Shown here piece after piece: positions 1 to 12,063 of a DNA stretch of 64,000 nt. A program made the translations under genes and the position numbers. The notes under the pieces are model-generated. The model ran no database searches and was not told where the DNA came from. It saw only the letters and a list, made by a program, of their open reading frames with translations. The DNA comes from Rhipicephalus microplus (Eukaryota; Arthropoda; Arachnida; Ixodida; Ixodidae), in NCBI RefSeq assembly GCF_043290135.1, contig NC_134709.1:105108145-105172144 (forward strand), read 5' to 3'. The first letter of the stretch is position 1; every line of letters starts with the position of its first letter.

Positions 1-637
1 ACATCTTTGTCAATTTTTCTGGGATTCTGATACTCGTTTGTCAAAATTCGGTGAAAATTTGTCAGGTCATTATTAGTGGGTGATTCATATGCAGCGCACT
101 TTCGACGCTGGTGATGGCTTCCAAGATGGTCTTTTGTACGTGATTACGCCTTTCGGTTAGGGATCCATATCCTGGTTCAGTGTCTGGAAACGTATAAATT
201 CACTGGCTTGCTATGCCACGAGGTTAAGGAGGCGTCACCATGCTATTCGTCACGAAGAATCGCATGATGAAACTCCGGGCGTCGTTGACATGTCAAAATC
301 CATGGTATGGGTTGCGAGCAGGGTTAGGCCTCACACCTGAGGTTCACCTACCGACAGCGTCAACAAAAGTAATGCAGGCTGCAGATGCCGTCGAGAAGTC
401 GGGAATGTCTGCTCTGTATTACCTCTATAGGCCTTTCATCCGGGTTTTACAGCACTAAATGTTGAAAAACGATCAAGCTGCCGTCCCCATGGCGAAGCCC
501 ACCGTTGACATCTTCTTTATTGCTTGCTCTGATGTGATATTAACCCAATGATGATGTCATTTTTTTAAAAAGGAGAAGCCACCGTCCCCGTAGGGAAACC
601 CACCGTCGACTTCTCCTTTATTTCTTGCTCTCGTTTG
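1..637. other. Unassigned flank with no recognisable gene
   Basis: I see no protein family here on either strand. The only long open frame (240-458, plus) has no recognisable motif and is probably chance. The right part holds a diverged direct repeat that is listed separately. Confidence 0.4.
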
Positions 638-651
638 ATCTTAACCTTATG
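475..651. repeat. Diverged direct repeat, two units about 101 bp apart
   Basis: Two units of about 76 bp (475-550 and 576-651) align end to end. Shared blocks include ccgtcccc, cccaccgt and tttcttgctc-like text, and both end in ttaacc-like sequence followed by atg. Several substitutions separate them, so the duplication is not recent. The right end of the second unit was the insertion site of the SINE that follows. Confidence 0.6.
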
Positions 652-896
652 GCCCCGCCGCGGTGGTCTAGTGGCTAAGGTACTCGGCTGCTGACCCGCA
701 GGTCGCGGGTTCAAATCCCGGCTGCGGCGGCTGCATTTCCGATGGAGGCGGAAATGTCGAGGCCCGTGTGCTCAGATTTGGGTGCACGTTAAAGAACCCC
801 AGGTGGTCAAAATTTCCGGAGCCCTCCACTACGGCGTCTCTCATAATCATATGGTGGTTTTGGGACGTTAAACCCCACAAATCAATCAATCAATCA
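652..896 (+). mobile_element. tRNA-derived SINE (Ruka-like), full length
   Basis: The element starts with a tRNA-like head: an A-box region around tctagtggctaagg and a B box, ggttcaaatcc. The tRNA-unrelated body ends in a (caat)n tail. It is flanked by a perfect 14-bp target duplication, atcttaaccttatg, at 638-651 and 897-910, which shows insertion by LINE machinery. SINEs are transcribed by RNA polymerase III and copied by a partner LINE. The clean duplication and intact boxes suggest a fairly young copy. The Ruka name comes from memory of ixodid tick repeats and was not checked. Confidence 0.9.
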
Positions 897-910
897 ATCT
901 TAACCTTATG

Positions 911-2164
911 TTGATAGTATCACTCGTCACCTTACACAATATTCACATATCGACCTTGCACATATTGACCTGATGTCGACTTTTCGATCAAGTGCAACTT
1001 CCTCCGATGTCGCTGCAATGTTCAAGCCAAGCTGCACCTGGCGCTCTGATGTTGTAATTGACTATATTCAGCCAACGCCGGCTCACTAGACACATGCCAA
1101 TGAAGGCTCATCCTTTCACCGACTTAGTTGCTGACATACATCCCACATAGGATCATTATCGGTCCACGTTTTTGCTAATAAAATACAATAATTACGCCGA
1201 TATTTCCTGTTTGAAGAATATTGGCTACCACTGGCTTTCCAATGTTCCAGCATTCTTAACATGGGCCTTTTACAACTGGCGATTTTTAGCTTGTGGACAT
1301 TATATTACGCCCCCAGAATTTCCCCCAGCAGCTTCAAGGCGACTGACCACTGGATTAATTAGCAGAGAAACACTAAACGATTTCACTAAATCATCCATTT
1401 AAGTCATTTTTGCAATGCCTTGATACCAAGCGACTGGCTCCTAAACCGTAAGAGAAAACGCGACTTCATTGTGAGGTCATGGCGAACTATCTGTTTTGCC
1501 GTCCCTTCTAGCGTGTGCCTGTCCCCACATCGTCCTCTTCGATAGTCTGGCTCTCTCCAAGAGAATATTCTGCAACATCTTCTTAGGGTGGGGGCAAGAT
1601 GAGTTACACGTTTCGATGAAGTCTGGACCACTTCAGGTTTCTTCGATCCGGGAATATTATTCAACATAATCCCAGGGAGGCCAGAGAGAATCGTACCTAC
1701 GGACAACGCAGTTTGTGTTAACATTCAATTGCTTTGCTACTGGGAGTGCTTGTGCACTACTGCCATTAATCCGTGGCTGTTGAACCGCTTGCTGTCTCCA
1801 GAACCGACGCTAATGAGACGGAGGGTGTTCTTGATGTACGTTAGGCTGACGTGCTTGGCATGCGGAATGAAGAAGACGCGATGCCTCTCATGGTGGTCGC
1901 CCGAAGGGTGGCTGGTCGGAGATTAGTTGTTCAAGTAGGGCGTCACTATGGACACACTGGCACTGACGACGTCGATGCACATGGCAGTGACGACCATCGA
2001 CGTGCCTGCTTGGCGGCTCCGCGTCTTCCAAGTTCCTGCCGCCAGAACCGCGAAGTCGGGCTGATAGCCCTTCTTTCCTGAGGAGATATATGCTACCATA
2101 CAGATAGATCGTGGAGCTTGTTTGAGGTTCGTGAAGACTTTTTATCACTCCTGATGGTACCCAA
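911..2164. other. Unassigned intergenic DNA
   Basis: No coding signature or repeat is recognised. Open frames at 1404-1724 (minus) and 1888-2148 (minus) have no family motifs. Because a BEL/Pao fragment on the minus strand follows immediately, part of this stretch may be its eroded downstream portion, but nothing in the sequence proves it. Confidence 0.35.
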
Positions 2165-3090
2165 ACGTCACATCTAAGATACGCGTGTGCGTAGCTGAAA
2201 ATCGCGGCTCAAGACCAACATTGTGCTAGACGGGCGCTGGATGCTGTCAGACGACAAGGGATCTTGTACCATCCAGCCAAACGTTGTTTCAATTGCTCTT
2301 AGCGTCTTGTTTATGCGGTCAATCCTGCCGGTGGTCCCCTTCCAATAGGCGTCAGATCCTATCAGCACTGTGATGTCGCCTTCTTGCCACGTATTCGATT
2401 GTAATACGTAAGTCACATGGTACTCTTTCTCGAGAAGCGCCTGCAAGATATGATGCTTTAGCGGTGGACTCGTGTTGGAGCAGATCTATAGAATCGTGAA
2501 GGCTTCTAACACTAGTTGAGCATCGCTAAATCGACTGCGCAGTCACACAGACGAACGGTTGGTGCAGAATCACTTCTGAGCCTTGGAGCTTCCAAATGTC
2601 ATTACTGAAAGTTCTTCCCTTCCAGTGACAACACTGAAGGATTCTGGGCGCGTCTGCGCGAATATACCTGCGCTGGCTACCGCTGTCCAACAGAACCCGA
2701 ACAACAAGGCGTCTATTTTCTGAACTTGGCCATATGCGCCCCGTCTGCAATAGAACAACCGTGCATCCGGCCTGCGTGCTTTGGGCGGTTGTAATGGCTC
2801 GAAGCCATGGCGAAAGGTGTCTTCCCAATCCAACGGATTCCGCAGCACGCACTGGGTTCTGGACGACGGGTCTGGAGAGGTCACACAGAACGGTCAGGTG
2901 GCGGCGAGGACAGGAGGCACACGTGAGACTGGCGGCCTTTTTGCATGCCCTTGCGAGGTGGTTGCGAGTACCGCAGCGAAAACCTAGGTTGGTTTCTGTA
3001 GCCCTGCGCACATTTCATCCGCTGACTGATTCACAGTTCATGACGAAATTCTGTGCTCTTGGCTGTTGCAAAGTGGGCAGAGTTAATTGA
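2165..3090 (-). pseudogene. BEL/Pao gag-protease fragment
   Basis: Reading leftward, a Cys/His-rich segment (FRCGTRNHLARACKK, then CASCPRRH) resembles the zinc knuckles at the end of BEL/Pao gag. It is followed by a retropepsin-like LLDSGSQRRYI motif, in which DSG is the catalytic triad of the A17 peptidase group. Further on (2446-2174) comes VLIGSDAYWK and ETTFGW, a stretch characteristic of BEL/Pao polyproteins. The frame is interrupted between about 2446 and 2526. Reverse transcriptase, RNase H, integrase and LTRs are not visible, so this is a dead internal fragment. The family call rests on motif memory only. Confidence 0.7.
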
Positions 3091-6000
3091 TTCTCAACAT
3101 TGATGATTCCTCAGCAGCCTATCACTTTCCGCATATGTAGGGCGTAAGACTGCACAAGCGTAATTACTGTTTAGTTTTCTCCAGGCAGTCCTTCTCAGTC
3201 TTGCGAGAAATCGTATTATGGGCTGTTTCATCATGTATTTACTAAAACAATAACTAAAATATCTGCTTGATGCAAATATCCTGCACTGAAGCAAACTATA
3301 AATAAGACTACAAGAACACAGTTTTTATAACATCAGTTTTAAATATACCAAGTCAAGCCATTAAATTTTAGTTCAGTTTTTCAAGTTACTGCTGTTCAGT
3401 AATATAGCCCAAACTAGGAGGCGAGTACAGCAAGGCTCTATGGGCATAGGGCTGCCCAGCGCAGCAGAGGTGGGGTGATGATTTAGAGGCTGCAGCATGA
3501 GATGAGGCAACGACAGTGTGTTGCCCAGGGTCCTGAAAGGAGCGATTGGGCACGCAACCAACGTTCATGGGCTGTCGAAGATCACGGCTATGTTGCTCTG
3601 AGGAGTTGTAGCGATCGTGCTGCAAAACTATGAACAATCTGTGAACTGCCCCTACTGACCTTCTTATAGGTCAACAAACTCCAACAGCCACGTCTTGATG
3701 AGACGCTGAGCTTTTTCAGATACCTGCATACGTGAATAGAAATAAACACCACAAAATAGGTTTTAAGCACTGAAGTATAACAAATATGCAAGCTAGAACA
3801 ATGACAGAAAACGTTAAGTTGTACTATCCAGATCGCATGTTAAATGGGCGTTATGAATGGAATGATCAAATACTTCAACAGTAATTGTGCACAGAAATAC
3901 TGCCACAGACAAATATATTTAGGAATAGGTTTTAATAAAATTTGTTGAAAAACAAGCTTCTTTAACTAATTTATAAATAAACATAAGGTCAATAACGATT
4001 TCCAAACATTAATATAGCGTTGCAAGCCAGGTGTACTAGTCTGCAGCTATAACCTATGGCTGTATAAATTTATAGCAGGGCAGTAAGGAAAACGACCGCA
4101 TGAACTTTCGACTGTGAAGTATTCTTGGGCACGCGTCAAAAATACTACGAAAGAGAATGACCGACCACCAGATAGACGAAAGAAGATGAAAGAAACTACG
4201 CAAATTCAATCTCACCACTGACACTTGTGGATTATTGCAAGGCTCCCCTGATAAGTTTAAAATGGTAATGAAAGACACCATTGTAGTTTACAATGTTGTT
4301 CTTTTCGCAATAAATTAACCGCAAGAATTTCACGCGCATTTTGGGACCTGCGTCAATTCAAAGTCTTGGTTTCATAGGAGACCAGGACTAGATAGGTGGC
4401 TAGCCGAAAAACAGCAACTGGTTGAGAGTCGCAACAAAACTCAGCCGCTCGCATCCAGACGACCAGCTGTAGGGAGAGCACGCACGTGCGCTGCTGCTGT
4501 GCTTAATTTTGGAACTAACACCTCTTAAAGCTATTGCGTCAGTAATTCTGCACTGGTGTATAAAAATTGACCGAAAGCTACTCTCACATAAATGGAACTC
4601 AAAAATAGAGCTCTGCACAACGATCTCGTCTATGCATATAATATCAAAGGGACATTGCCGTGCCATTATGGTGACTTTCTCGGCATCATTTCTGGTTGCA
4701 TGCTAGATTTTGTGCTAAGGTAGAATTGGCTGATATGCCCGAGCGGTGACAATACCACACTGCACACTTCTGTAGTAAAAAAAAACGGAGGAAGTACTAG
4801 CTGGGCATCACTTTTTTTTCCTGGCGCCATGTGTACGCTGTGCCTGCAGTATGCATGTACTTGAACGTTGATCAAGGTACCTATTGTGACAGCATAGCTC
4901 GGGTGTTGTCGCGCTTCATCCTTCATGGTGCGACATAGATCTCCATCAACGGTGGCTGCATTTAGATAAGGGCTAAATACAAAGAACAACTGTGAAAGGA
5001 GATATATGAGCGCATTGAAGTATTCCAAGCAGTGACATTTACTCATAATCCCCCCGGAACAGCATGCCTTCTCTAGCAACGCATAATATTCGATCGTACC
5101 TGCCACGACAGCCAGCGAGGGTAACGCTTACCGTGCGGGCTGGCACAAGAAAGCTAAGCTTCGAGTATTCTCCTGCTTTGTTCACAACAAGAACCCTGTA
5201 TTTTGTACAAACTGAGTTAAGAAGACGCACCACGGCGTCGAGTGTTCACCACGAGATAATCTTTTATAACAGCTCATAGGCGTACTAACGTGGCCCCGCA
5301 CAGGTCTCCTGTACAAGACAGCTTTCCGCTTTCCCTTAGACGCAACTGTTTACAAAAAAGACTACCTGCCTATAGTATCGTGCACTTTACGCGGTGGCAT
5401 CAGATGGAGTTTGGTGGTGGTGGTGAAATGAATGGACGCATGGAAACTTTGTTGGTCCTGAAGTTTACAACTAAACGCTCAGGGGGCATCTGCTAAGGCA
5501 TCAGGCAACAGTCGTCTTGCATATCACTGTAAAAACGCCGATGTTGCCCTGTGTAAAAAACAGATATATTATTTGAACACAAGGATCTGCTAACAGGTGG
5601 GATAGTGGAATCTTTCCACAGCCGAAGGAGGGCACGTGGCTGCGTTAGCGAAGCTACGATTGTGCTGCATGATAAAGCAAACACGTGTCTCGATAGCTAC
5701 GAATTGTAAAATATAATAAATGACACATGCGCAATTTTAATAAGCACGAAATGTGATACTTTGAACAAAAACCTGCAAAATTATCATTTTCAAACGCAGT
5801 GGCTACCGAATTATGGATTCAAAGGAAACATTTCCGAAATTATATTTTCTCAAAGAAAAGAGAGAGAGAATATGTTTTCTGTTATTTCGTCTGCCAGCTA
5901 CTGATGGATCATGTGGCCGTAACTTGTGAACCCGCCACACGATGGTACATGGTTGCAGAATGACATGCTTTTTTAATTTACTCATTTCATAAAGTTACAG

Positions 6001-8383
6001 ATAGAGTTGTCACATACGCTTCCTACCGCGTTTCTATTGCGTTAGTACCACCAGGAAGTGCAACAGCTGAAATGAACCTGAGCACTGTTTGAGCGTGCGG
6101 GCTTTTTTTTGCAACGGATTGTGCCGAGTTGGCTTAGAGCTAGACTGCAGCGTTAGGTAGAAGCGCAGCCTTCTGTACCATGTTGTAAAGGAAGCGAGCT
6201 GCACCTACAGCGCGGCCGCAAGTATTTACACTCGGGACAATAAAGAGAAACAATGACTTGGTTTAAATTGACAATCTGAGGTGTGAGAGCTCTAATGCTA
6301 TATGTGTCACTGTCATAAATTTATTATTATTCATAAAATCAAGGTCAAAGTTTCAATGTTAATTTTACGCTGAAAAATTTGCCACGGGTGCCACAGCCAA
6401 AACAGAATTTGGAGCAATGCCAGGGTCAGCAAAAAATCCTTTTGGAGCAGGTTACTAAAAACATTATTTTTTAAACACGAAAGACCGAATTTTGAGCAGC
6501 TTGAGAAAGAAGGTCCAGATTTCAAAAACTCCGTATATGTGTAAGCCATTCAGCATTCCGTGAAAGCTGCACAGTGAATATGAGCCGTGTTATTTAAACA
6601 AAAGTTACTTTCTTTATCACCCCACACAGCAAACAACGATGAGGTCAAAATTACAAGTCACCACGCTTGTCAAACTGCATGACAAATTCTAAGGATTCAA
6701 ATGTATATACCCCAAGATAGTGACCACGAGACTCGTAAGACTTAAAAAACAAACAGTTTGATTTTTACGGCTGCAGAAATGTCATATTGTACTTCATATC
6801 ATTTTGTCAGTAACTTTTTAGACGTTGACGAGAATATTAGTTCTCACAATTATTTGGTGCATACACACGTCAGTCATTGAACAATCTGTGGTGTGTCTAA
6901 TGACTACTACCAAGAACCCCTTCCAAATCTAATAATACTTTTCCTCAGGTTACTAGTGGACTGTGACAAAGGCGGTTTAGTGGTGTTTCTGCATGGGTTA
7001 GAACAAGACCAAGAAGTTTTTGAACCACAGCCCCCTTCCCTACATTTTTTATGAAGCGGTTAAGTTTACGGCACAACTTCTCAGCTTGCATGGAAAGCGC
7101 GTTTGACCACATAAAGTAATAACGGCACGGGCTCGTCGGCCTAGCAGCAGCACCTGATATCTATAGCATGTGACGTTGGTATGGTAATGTGGTCACAGCA
7201 TGAACTAAAGCTGGAAGCTTACAAACACGACGTGCTCAGAGTTTTTACACTTCCAGCTATAGTTCCTAGTGGTTCTTAAAATGCCAACGTCAGGCTTGCT
7301 GACTAGGAAGCAATATTTTCCTCGAAGCGCTGCTGACTACGGCAACACACTTTTGTCTTGAAGTTGCGTCGTCCCTCCTGTGAATATCTGCTGGGTTCAA
7401 CGGACCAACAAGTGCGCGGCGTTGTGACCTGATCTCGTCGATGGCGTTTCACGGGTGTCGTGGCCCAATGAGCAGCTATCTTACACTGTAGATTAGAGTT
7501 AAAATTTGCCCGCATAGATAGATGATGCAAACACGGGTGGCCAAAGTGGCTTCCATTTCCCACTCAAATTGAAGCACTTTAGAAAGTTTTTAGGCTGTGC
7601 GGGCACTTTGGTGCAGCGCTGCGCAATTTCGGCAAATTTCATGTTATAGGCACAACTTGGCGCACAAACAAAGAATTTTATCCAATCAGCAGAATTGACG
7701 CAGCTTCGCACCCCCCCCCCCCCCCTGCATTTGAGCATCACATGGGAAATTTGAAAATTAGTTTAGTAATTTCACAGCATAGGCTCGATGAAATTTCGCA
7801 AACCTTCGTACGCTAGGTCTAAGGCACCCACAGAAGGCTATGTACTTCATTTTTATTGAGTAGAAGCCATGTAGGACCTAGCAGACGCTTTCAATGTTTT
7901 GTACGTTACTGTTTTTTGCGCGGAAAGCTCAAATGAATCTCCAACTGAATTTACTTCTTGAATGTTTTCTCCGTTCCAAAGCATCATGTCGCTTTGAGGA
8001 AAGTGTTTTTGGGATTGTCAAATTACAGTTTCTGATGTGCGAAAATTCGTTTTGCTCTTTAGGGTTCCTTTGAAGAGAATAGATGCGTACTTGACTTTAC
8101 GACAGAACTGCCGCAAGAAATAAACCTTAAGTTTGTAGACCTAAAGCTAACATTTTACTTAATCGAAGCGAGATGATTCAAACTAAAGCGGGAGCAGTTT
8201 CAGAGCATCAAATTCCATTTTTTGGAGCAGAACCTTGCTTTGGAGCAGCAGGAGCATTTATTATATTGTCCTACATGTGAGCTTATAAATTACATTTTGC
8301 GCAATGGGGGCATCAGTGCATATTTTAATTGACCTATAATATATATAACACTGAAACTGTTTTTATGAAGGTTTAAAACAAAC
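3091..8383. other. Unassigned AT-rich intergenic DNA
   Basis: No gene is supported in these 5.3 kb. Open frames are short, on both strands, and lack motifs. About 6330-8280 is a diverged dispersed repeat listed separately. A C homopolymer lies at about 7709-7726. Around 5400-5520 there is a fragment with a tggtggtggtg run that resembles LINE 3' tails on the minus strand, but it is too short to assign. Confidence 0.35.
6330..8280. repeat. Old dispersed repeat, copy 1 (ggagcag-rich)
   Basis: This stretch shares words and their order with 16080-16800: agaatttggagcaat-like text, gagcag clusters, accattc, caccccac and ctgcatgggtt. The copies are strongly diverged with indels. Further ggagcag clusters lie at about 8190-8255. 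No coding potential or terminal structure is recognised, so the repeat class is unknown. Borders are approximate. Confidence 0.35.
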
Positions 8384-8545
8384 TGTTACGAGGCAGTGCG
8401 AATGGCCCCACCGTCGTAGATAAATCAAAAAGGAAGAAACGGACTGAGTGCGCGAAAGGTTGGCAGCCCTGGTGGTTCTCACCGACTTGTGTGTATTGGT
8501 ATTACGCTCATTGCTTTCTTCCGTGTGTTTGTAATCCCCGTAACA
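8384..8545 (+). repeat. 5' LTR of gypsy A
   Basis: The 162-bp LTR begins tgttacgaggcagtg and ends ccccgtaaca. It pairs with 13414-13575 without length change. An LTR this short leaves little room for regulation, and no clear TATA box or poly(A) signal is visible. Confidence 0.88.
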
Positions 8546-8548
8546 AAT

Positions 8549-8563
8549 TGGTGGACGTGCTGG
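8549..8563 (+). other. Candidate primer binding site of gypsy A
   Basis: The sequence tggtggacgtgctgg starts three bases after the 5' LTR. It opens with tgg, the complement of a tRNA CCA end, as expected for minus-strand priming. It resembles the corresponding site of the young gypsy at 35855-35869, which suggests related primers. The tRNA was not identified. Confidence 0.6.
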
Positions 8564-8657
8564 GTTACAAAGCGCCATACAATGGAGCTCCGCAGTTGTC
8601 ATTAAATTGGAATTGCTCTGAAGTGAACACGGGACTGATCCCGCGGCCACCTCTCCA

Positions 8658-9740
8658 TTGGCCTCGGCAGCGCCTGCACCGTACACGGCAATGCCTGCAC
8701 CGGCCCCACCCCCACCCACGTACGTGCTGACGCATGCGAAGTATCTAGTAACGTTTTGCGGTACGGACGTAGTTGATGTCGACGACTGCATAGCCGACTA
8801 CAATCATACCAGTGCGCTCAACTGGTGTGACCCGACTCTCATTCTGGCCAACGTGCTGTTTTACCTGAAAGGCACGGCCAAAGTCTGGTAAGAGAACCAT
8901 TAGGAGGAGATCGGCAGTTGGGACACATTCAAGGAGAAGCTTCGCGACTTCTTTGGGAAGCCTATCGGTCAAAAGGCGGCTGCGAAGAAGGAATTGTCTA
9001 TACGTGCTCAGACGTCCACAGAGCCATCCATTTCCTACATACAGGACGTGCTGGCTCTATGTCGTAATCTCGACAACGACATGTTGGAGTCTGGTAAGGT
9101 TGACCACGTCCTCAAGGGAATAGCGGACGATGCGTTCAACCTGCTAATGTGCGGGAACTGTGTGATCGTCGAGGAAGTTATTCACGAATGCTGGCGTTTT
9201 GAATTGGCTATTTCAAGATCATTCACTCGACTGCCAAACACGGCTGTGACGTCGTCGTGGGAAGATGGGTTGACCTCTCCTCGGGAGTCTTCACCGGCGT
9301 CTGAAAATACGGGAATCGTCCGGTGGGAAATCGAAGCAATTACACCTGCTCTTCCTGCCAACGGCCACATCGATTCGCAAGTACTTCAGGTTTGCTTCGT
9401 ACTGTCGATTGAGCGAGAACTCAGCAATTTGGGCTTCCATGCGTGCGCGGTTGCTCAGTCTCGACCAAATAGGTTCCGTTCAAGCTTGCCGCCTCGTCCC
9501 AAGTCACCGCCCCAGGAACGGTCTTATCCACGGTCTCGCAATCTGACCAAAGGGAGAAGCGCAGATGATCGTCCGATGGGCTTTCACTGCCGCCGCATAA
9601 GTCATGTCGCACGGTATTGCCTCAACCATTCGTCTTTATCCCGAAACCAGTATAACACTGCTCACCGCGCCAACATTTACCACCTTTTCAAGCCCCCTGC
9701 ACCGATCGCCGACAACTACCACCGCCTTCCACCCTAAGCT
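8658..9740 (+). pseudogene. Gag remnant of gypsy A
   Basis: The capsid part is recognisable from the FYLKGTAKVW motif (ending near 8888), continuing as TFKEKLRDFFGKP and SISYIQDVLALCRNLD, which is typical Ty3/gypsy gag. A stop codon directly after the first motif and another soon after break the frame, and the track resumes at about 8994. Near 9575-9620 a CCHC zinc knuckle is visible as FHCRRISHVARYC, but the first cysteine position is replaced by glycine. The Pro/Ala-rich N-terminus lies at about 8658-8720. Non-functional. Confidence 0.8.
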
Positions 9741-9841
9741 TTCGATGCCTCTGGTAAGCAGCACACCCGCTCACCGTTGCCTCGACGTCACCGGTCTCGT
9801 TCGCCACCTGGACGTCGCCCGTCGTCCCCTTCTCTTCTACA

Positions 9842-10450
9842 ATGACGCCAGACCTCCCCGCTCGATTCCCACTAAAGAAACTAACTGGTGCAGCTCTTAG
9901 AAGTGAATCTAGATCCCCGATACCGACCTCAAATCCTCTCCTGGTACTGCCGACACGACGAAATTCGATCTACGTCAACCTTGACGACCTGACTGTTTCT
10001 GCACTTATTGACACCAGGGCGCATATTTCTGTGATGAGTGCCCGACTTTTTTGCCGCCTGAATAAAGTGCTTACACCGGCTCCTTCTGGCATCATACGTG
10101 TCGCCGACAGAAAAAGTCTTGCCATCAAGCAATCTCCACAGCACGCATCGCAATCGACGATTACCACACATATGTTCTCTTCGCAGTTATTGAGCAGTGC
10201 CCCAATGACCTAATTCTTGGGTTGGATTTCTTGTCCACCCAGGGCGCTCTCATCGACTGTGCAACCAGCGTTCTCCAACTTGAACTACCTCGACTTGGAG
10301 CTGTGCCGTCCTCACCATCACACCGCTTGTGCGATGTTGATTATGTTCGGCTGTCACCGCAAGCCACAATTTTTGTCGCCCTAACGATATCACCAGCTCT
10401 TCCTGACAGCGACTACATAGTGTCGCAAATAGTGGATGTACTCTTGGCCT
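9842..10450 (+). pseudogene. Protease remnant of gypsy A
   Basis: The segment VNLDDLTVSALIDTRAHISVM corresponds to the retropepsin active site, but the catalytic DTG reads DTR. The later DLILGLDFLSTQGA-like stretch (about 10208-10250) is the usual flap and C-terminal hallmark, reached only after a frameshift near 10213. Retropepsins cleave the Gag-Pol polyprotein, and this copy cannot. Confidence 0.75.
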
Positions 10451-10461
10451 AAAGTGATGCT

Positions 10462-12060
10462 GTGTCGCATACCATTGTGACTATCGTGGCTAACTACGTT
10501 CAGCTTCCGCTCCTCAACTTTAGTAGTTCGAGCCAAGTTCTCCCACAAGGTATTTCGTTAGCCCATGTTTTCCCACTTGATGCATGTAGCATCGTGGCAT
10601 TAGAACCTGAAGCCTCCTCGTCCCCTATTGCAGCCAGCCGAGCAAACGTACCTACCGACAAAATCACGATGATGACTGCCCCAGATCTGCTGCCCTGTCA
10701 AGCTGCGCAACTACACCACGTTCCGACCACCTACCGAAATATTTTCAACATCGATGACCGCCCTTTCGGACAAACGTCCATCGTGCTTCATCAAATACAC
10801 ACCGGCAATGCTAGTCCTGATAGACAGCGACCATATCGTGTTTCCCGGTCTGAACGCCAGGTCATACAACGAGAAGTCATGAAGATGCTCTTCAAAGGAG
10901 TCATAGAGGTTTTTTCAAGTCCATGGGCGTCACCTGTTGTTTTAGTCAAAAAGAAGAATGGCAGTTGGAGATTTCGCGTTGACTACCGGGTTTTGAACAA
11001 GATAACCCGCAAAGACGTATTTGCTGCCACGAATCGACGACGCCCTCAAATGCCTTCATGGCGCGTGATACTTTTAATCTATAGTTCTGCGTTCGAGCTA
11101 TTGGCAAATTTCCTTCGATGACTTAGAGTGAGAAAAAACTGCTTTTGTCACACCGGATGGCATTTATCAGTTCAAGGTTATGCCTTTTAGACTGTGCAAC
11201 ACCCCGGCAACTTTCGAACGCATGATAGACTCTCTCCTCGGTGGTTATAAAAAGTCCATTTGTCTTTGCTACCTCGACGATGTGATAATTTTTCCCCAAC
11301 ATTTGAAGCCACCTTACTCGTTTGTCGACCATTATAGCCGTTTTCTGTCGAGCGGGGCTCCAGCTGAACTCGAATAAGTGCGATTTCGACCGACAAGAAA
11401 TCACGGTCCTTGGTCATCGCGTGAATGCTGCTGGAGTCCAACCGGACCCTGACAAGATTAGCGCTGTGAAAAACTTTCTTCTGCCTTCTCCGACCAAAAA
11501 ATGTTCGTTGTTTTGTGGGCTCATGCTCGTACTTCCGACGTTTTATACGCAATTTCTCTACAATTGCACGATCACTAACTGATCTTCTCAAAACGAACGC
11601 GCCATTCCCGCTGGGTCAAGACGAAGCAGCTGCGTTTGCCACGCTGATCGACTTGCTCACTTCTCCCCTAATACTGGCTCACTTCGACCCGTCCGCAATG
11701 ACTGAAGTTCGCACAGATGCCAGTGCTCACGGCATCGGCGCCCTTCTCGCTCATCACCAGGGAGGCTAAACGCGTGTTATTGCGTATGCCAGCCGCCTTC
11801 TCTCCACATCTGAGCAAAACTATTCGATAACGAAGCGCGAGTGTCTAGCGCTGGTGGGGTTCGTAGCGAAATTTCGCCCCTACTTTTATGACCGGTAGTT
11901 CTCAGTTATTACGGACCACCACGCTCTGTGATGGTCGTCGTCGCTCAAGGACTCAACTTGTTGCCTATGTCGCTGGGCTCTACGTGTTCTGGAGTATACC
12001 TTCGAAGATATTTATAAGGCTGGCAGGTTTCACGAAGATGCCGATTGTCTCTCGCGCTAT
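10462..12060 (+). pseudogene. Reverse transcriptase and RNase H remnant of gypsy A
   Basis: RT blocks appear in order: RPYRVSRSERQVI (about 10820-10860), SPVVLVKKKNGSWRFRVDYR (about 10930-10990), PFRLCNTPATFERMI (about 11187) and CYLDDVIIF (about 11265-11290) with the YLDD catalytic box. After frame changes, RNase H is visible as VRTDASAHGIGALL (about 11707-11750) and as a region around TKRECLALV on the way to 11880. A segment between fingers and palm (about 11040-11130) is garbled. At least four frame breaks are present. Confidence 0.82.
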
Positions 12061-12063
12061 CCG

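Noticed and set aside
240..458. 72-codon plus-strand frame
   Set aside because: No motif, and the length is within chance expectation.
1404..2148. Minus-strand frames as BEL/Pao RT
   Set aside because: No RT motif (no YxDD or QxG blocks) is readable. Adjacency to the BEL/Pao fragment alone is not enough.
5400..5520. Possible LINE 3' end fragment with a tggtggtggtg run
   Set aside because: Too short and without a recognisable body or target duplication.
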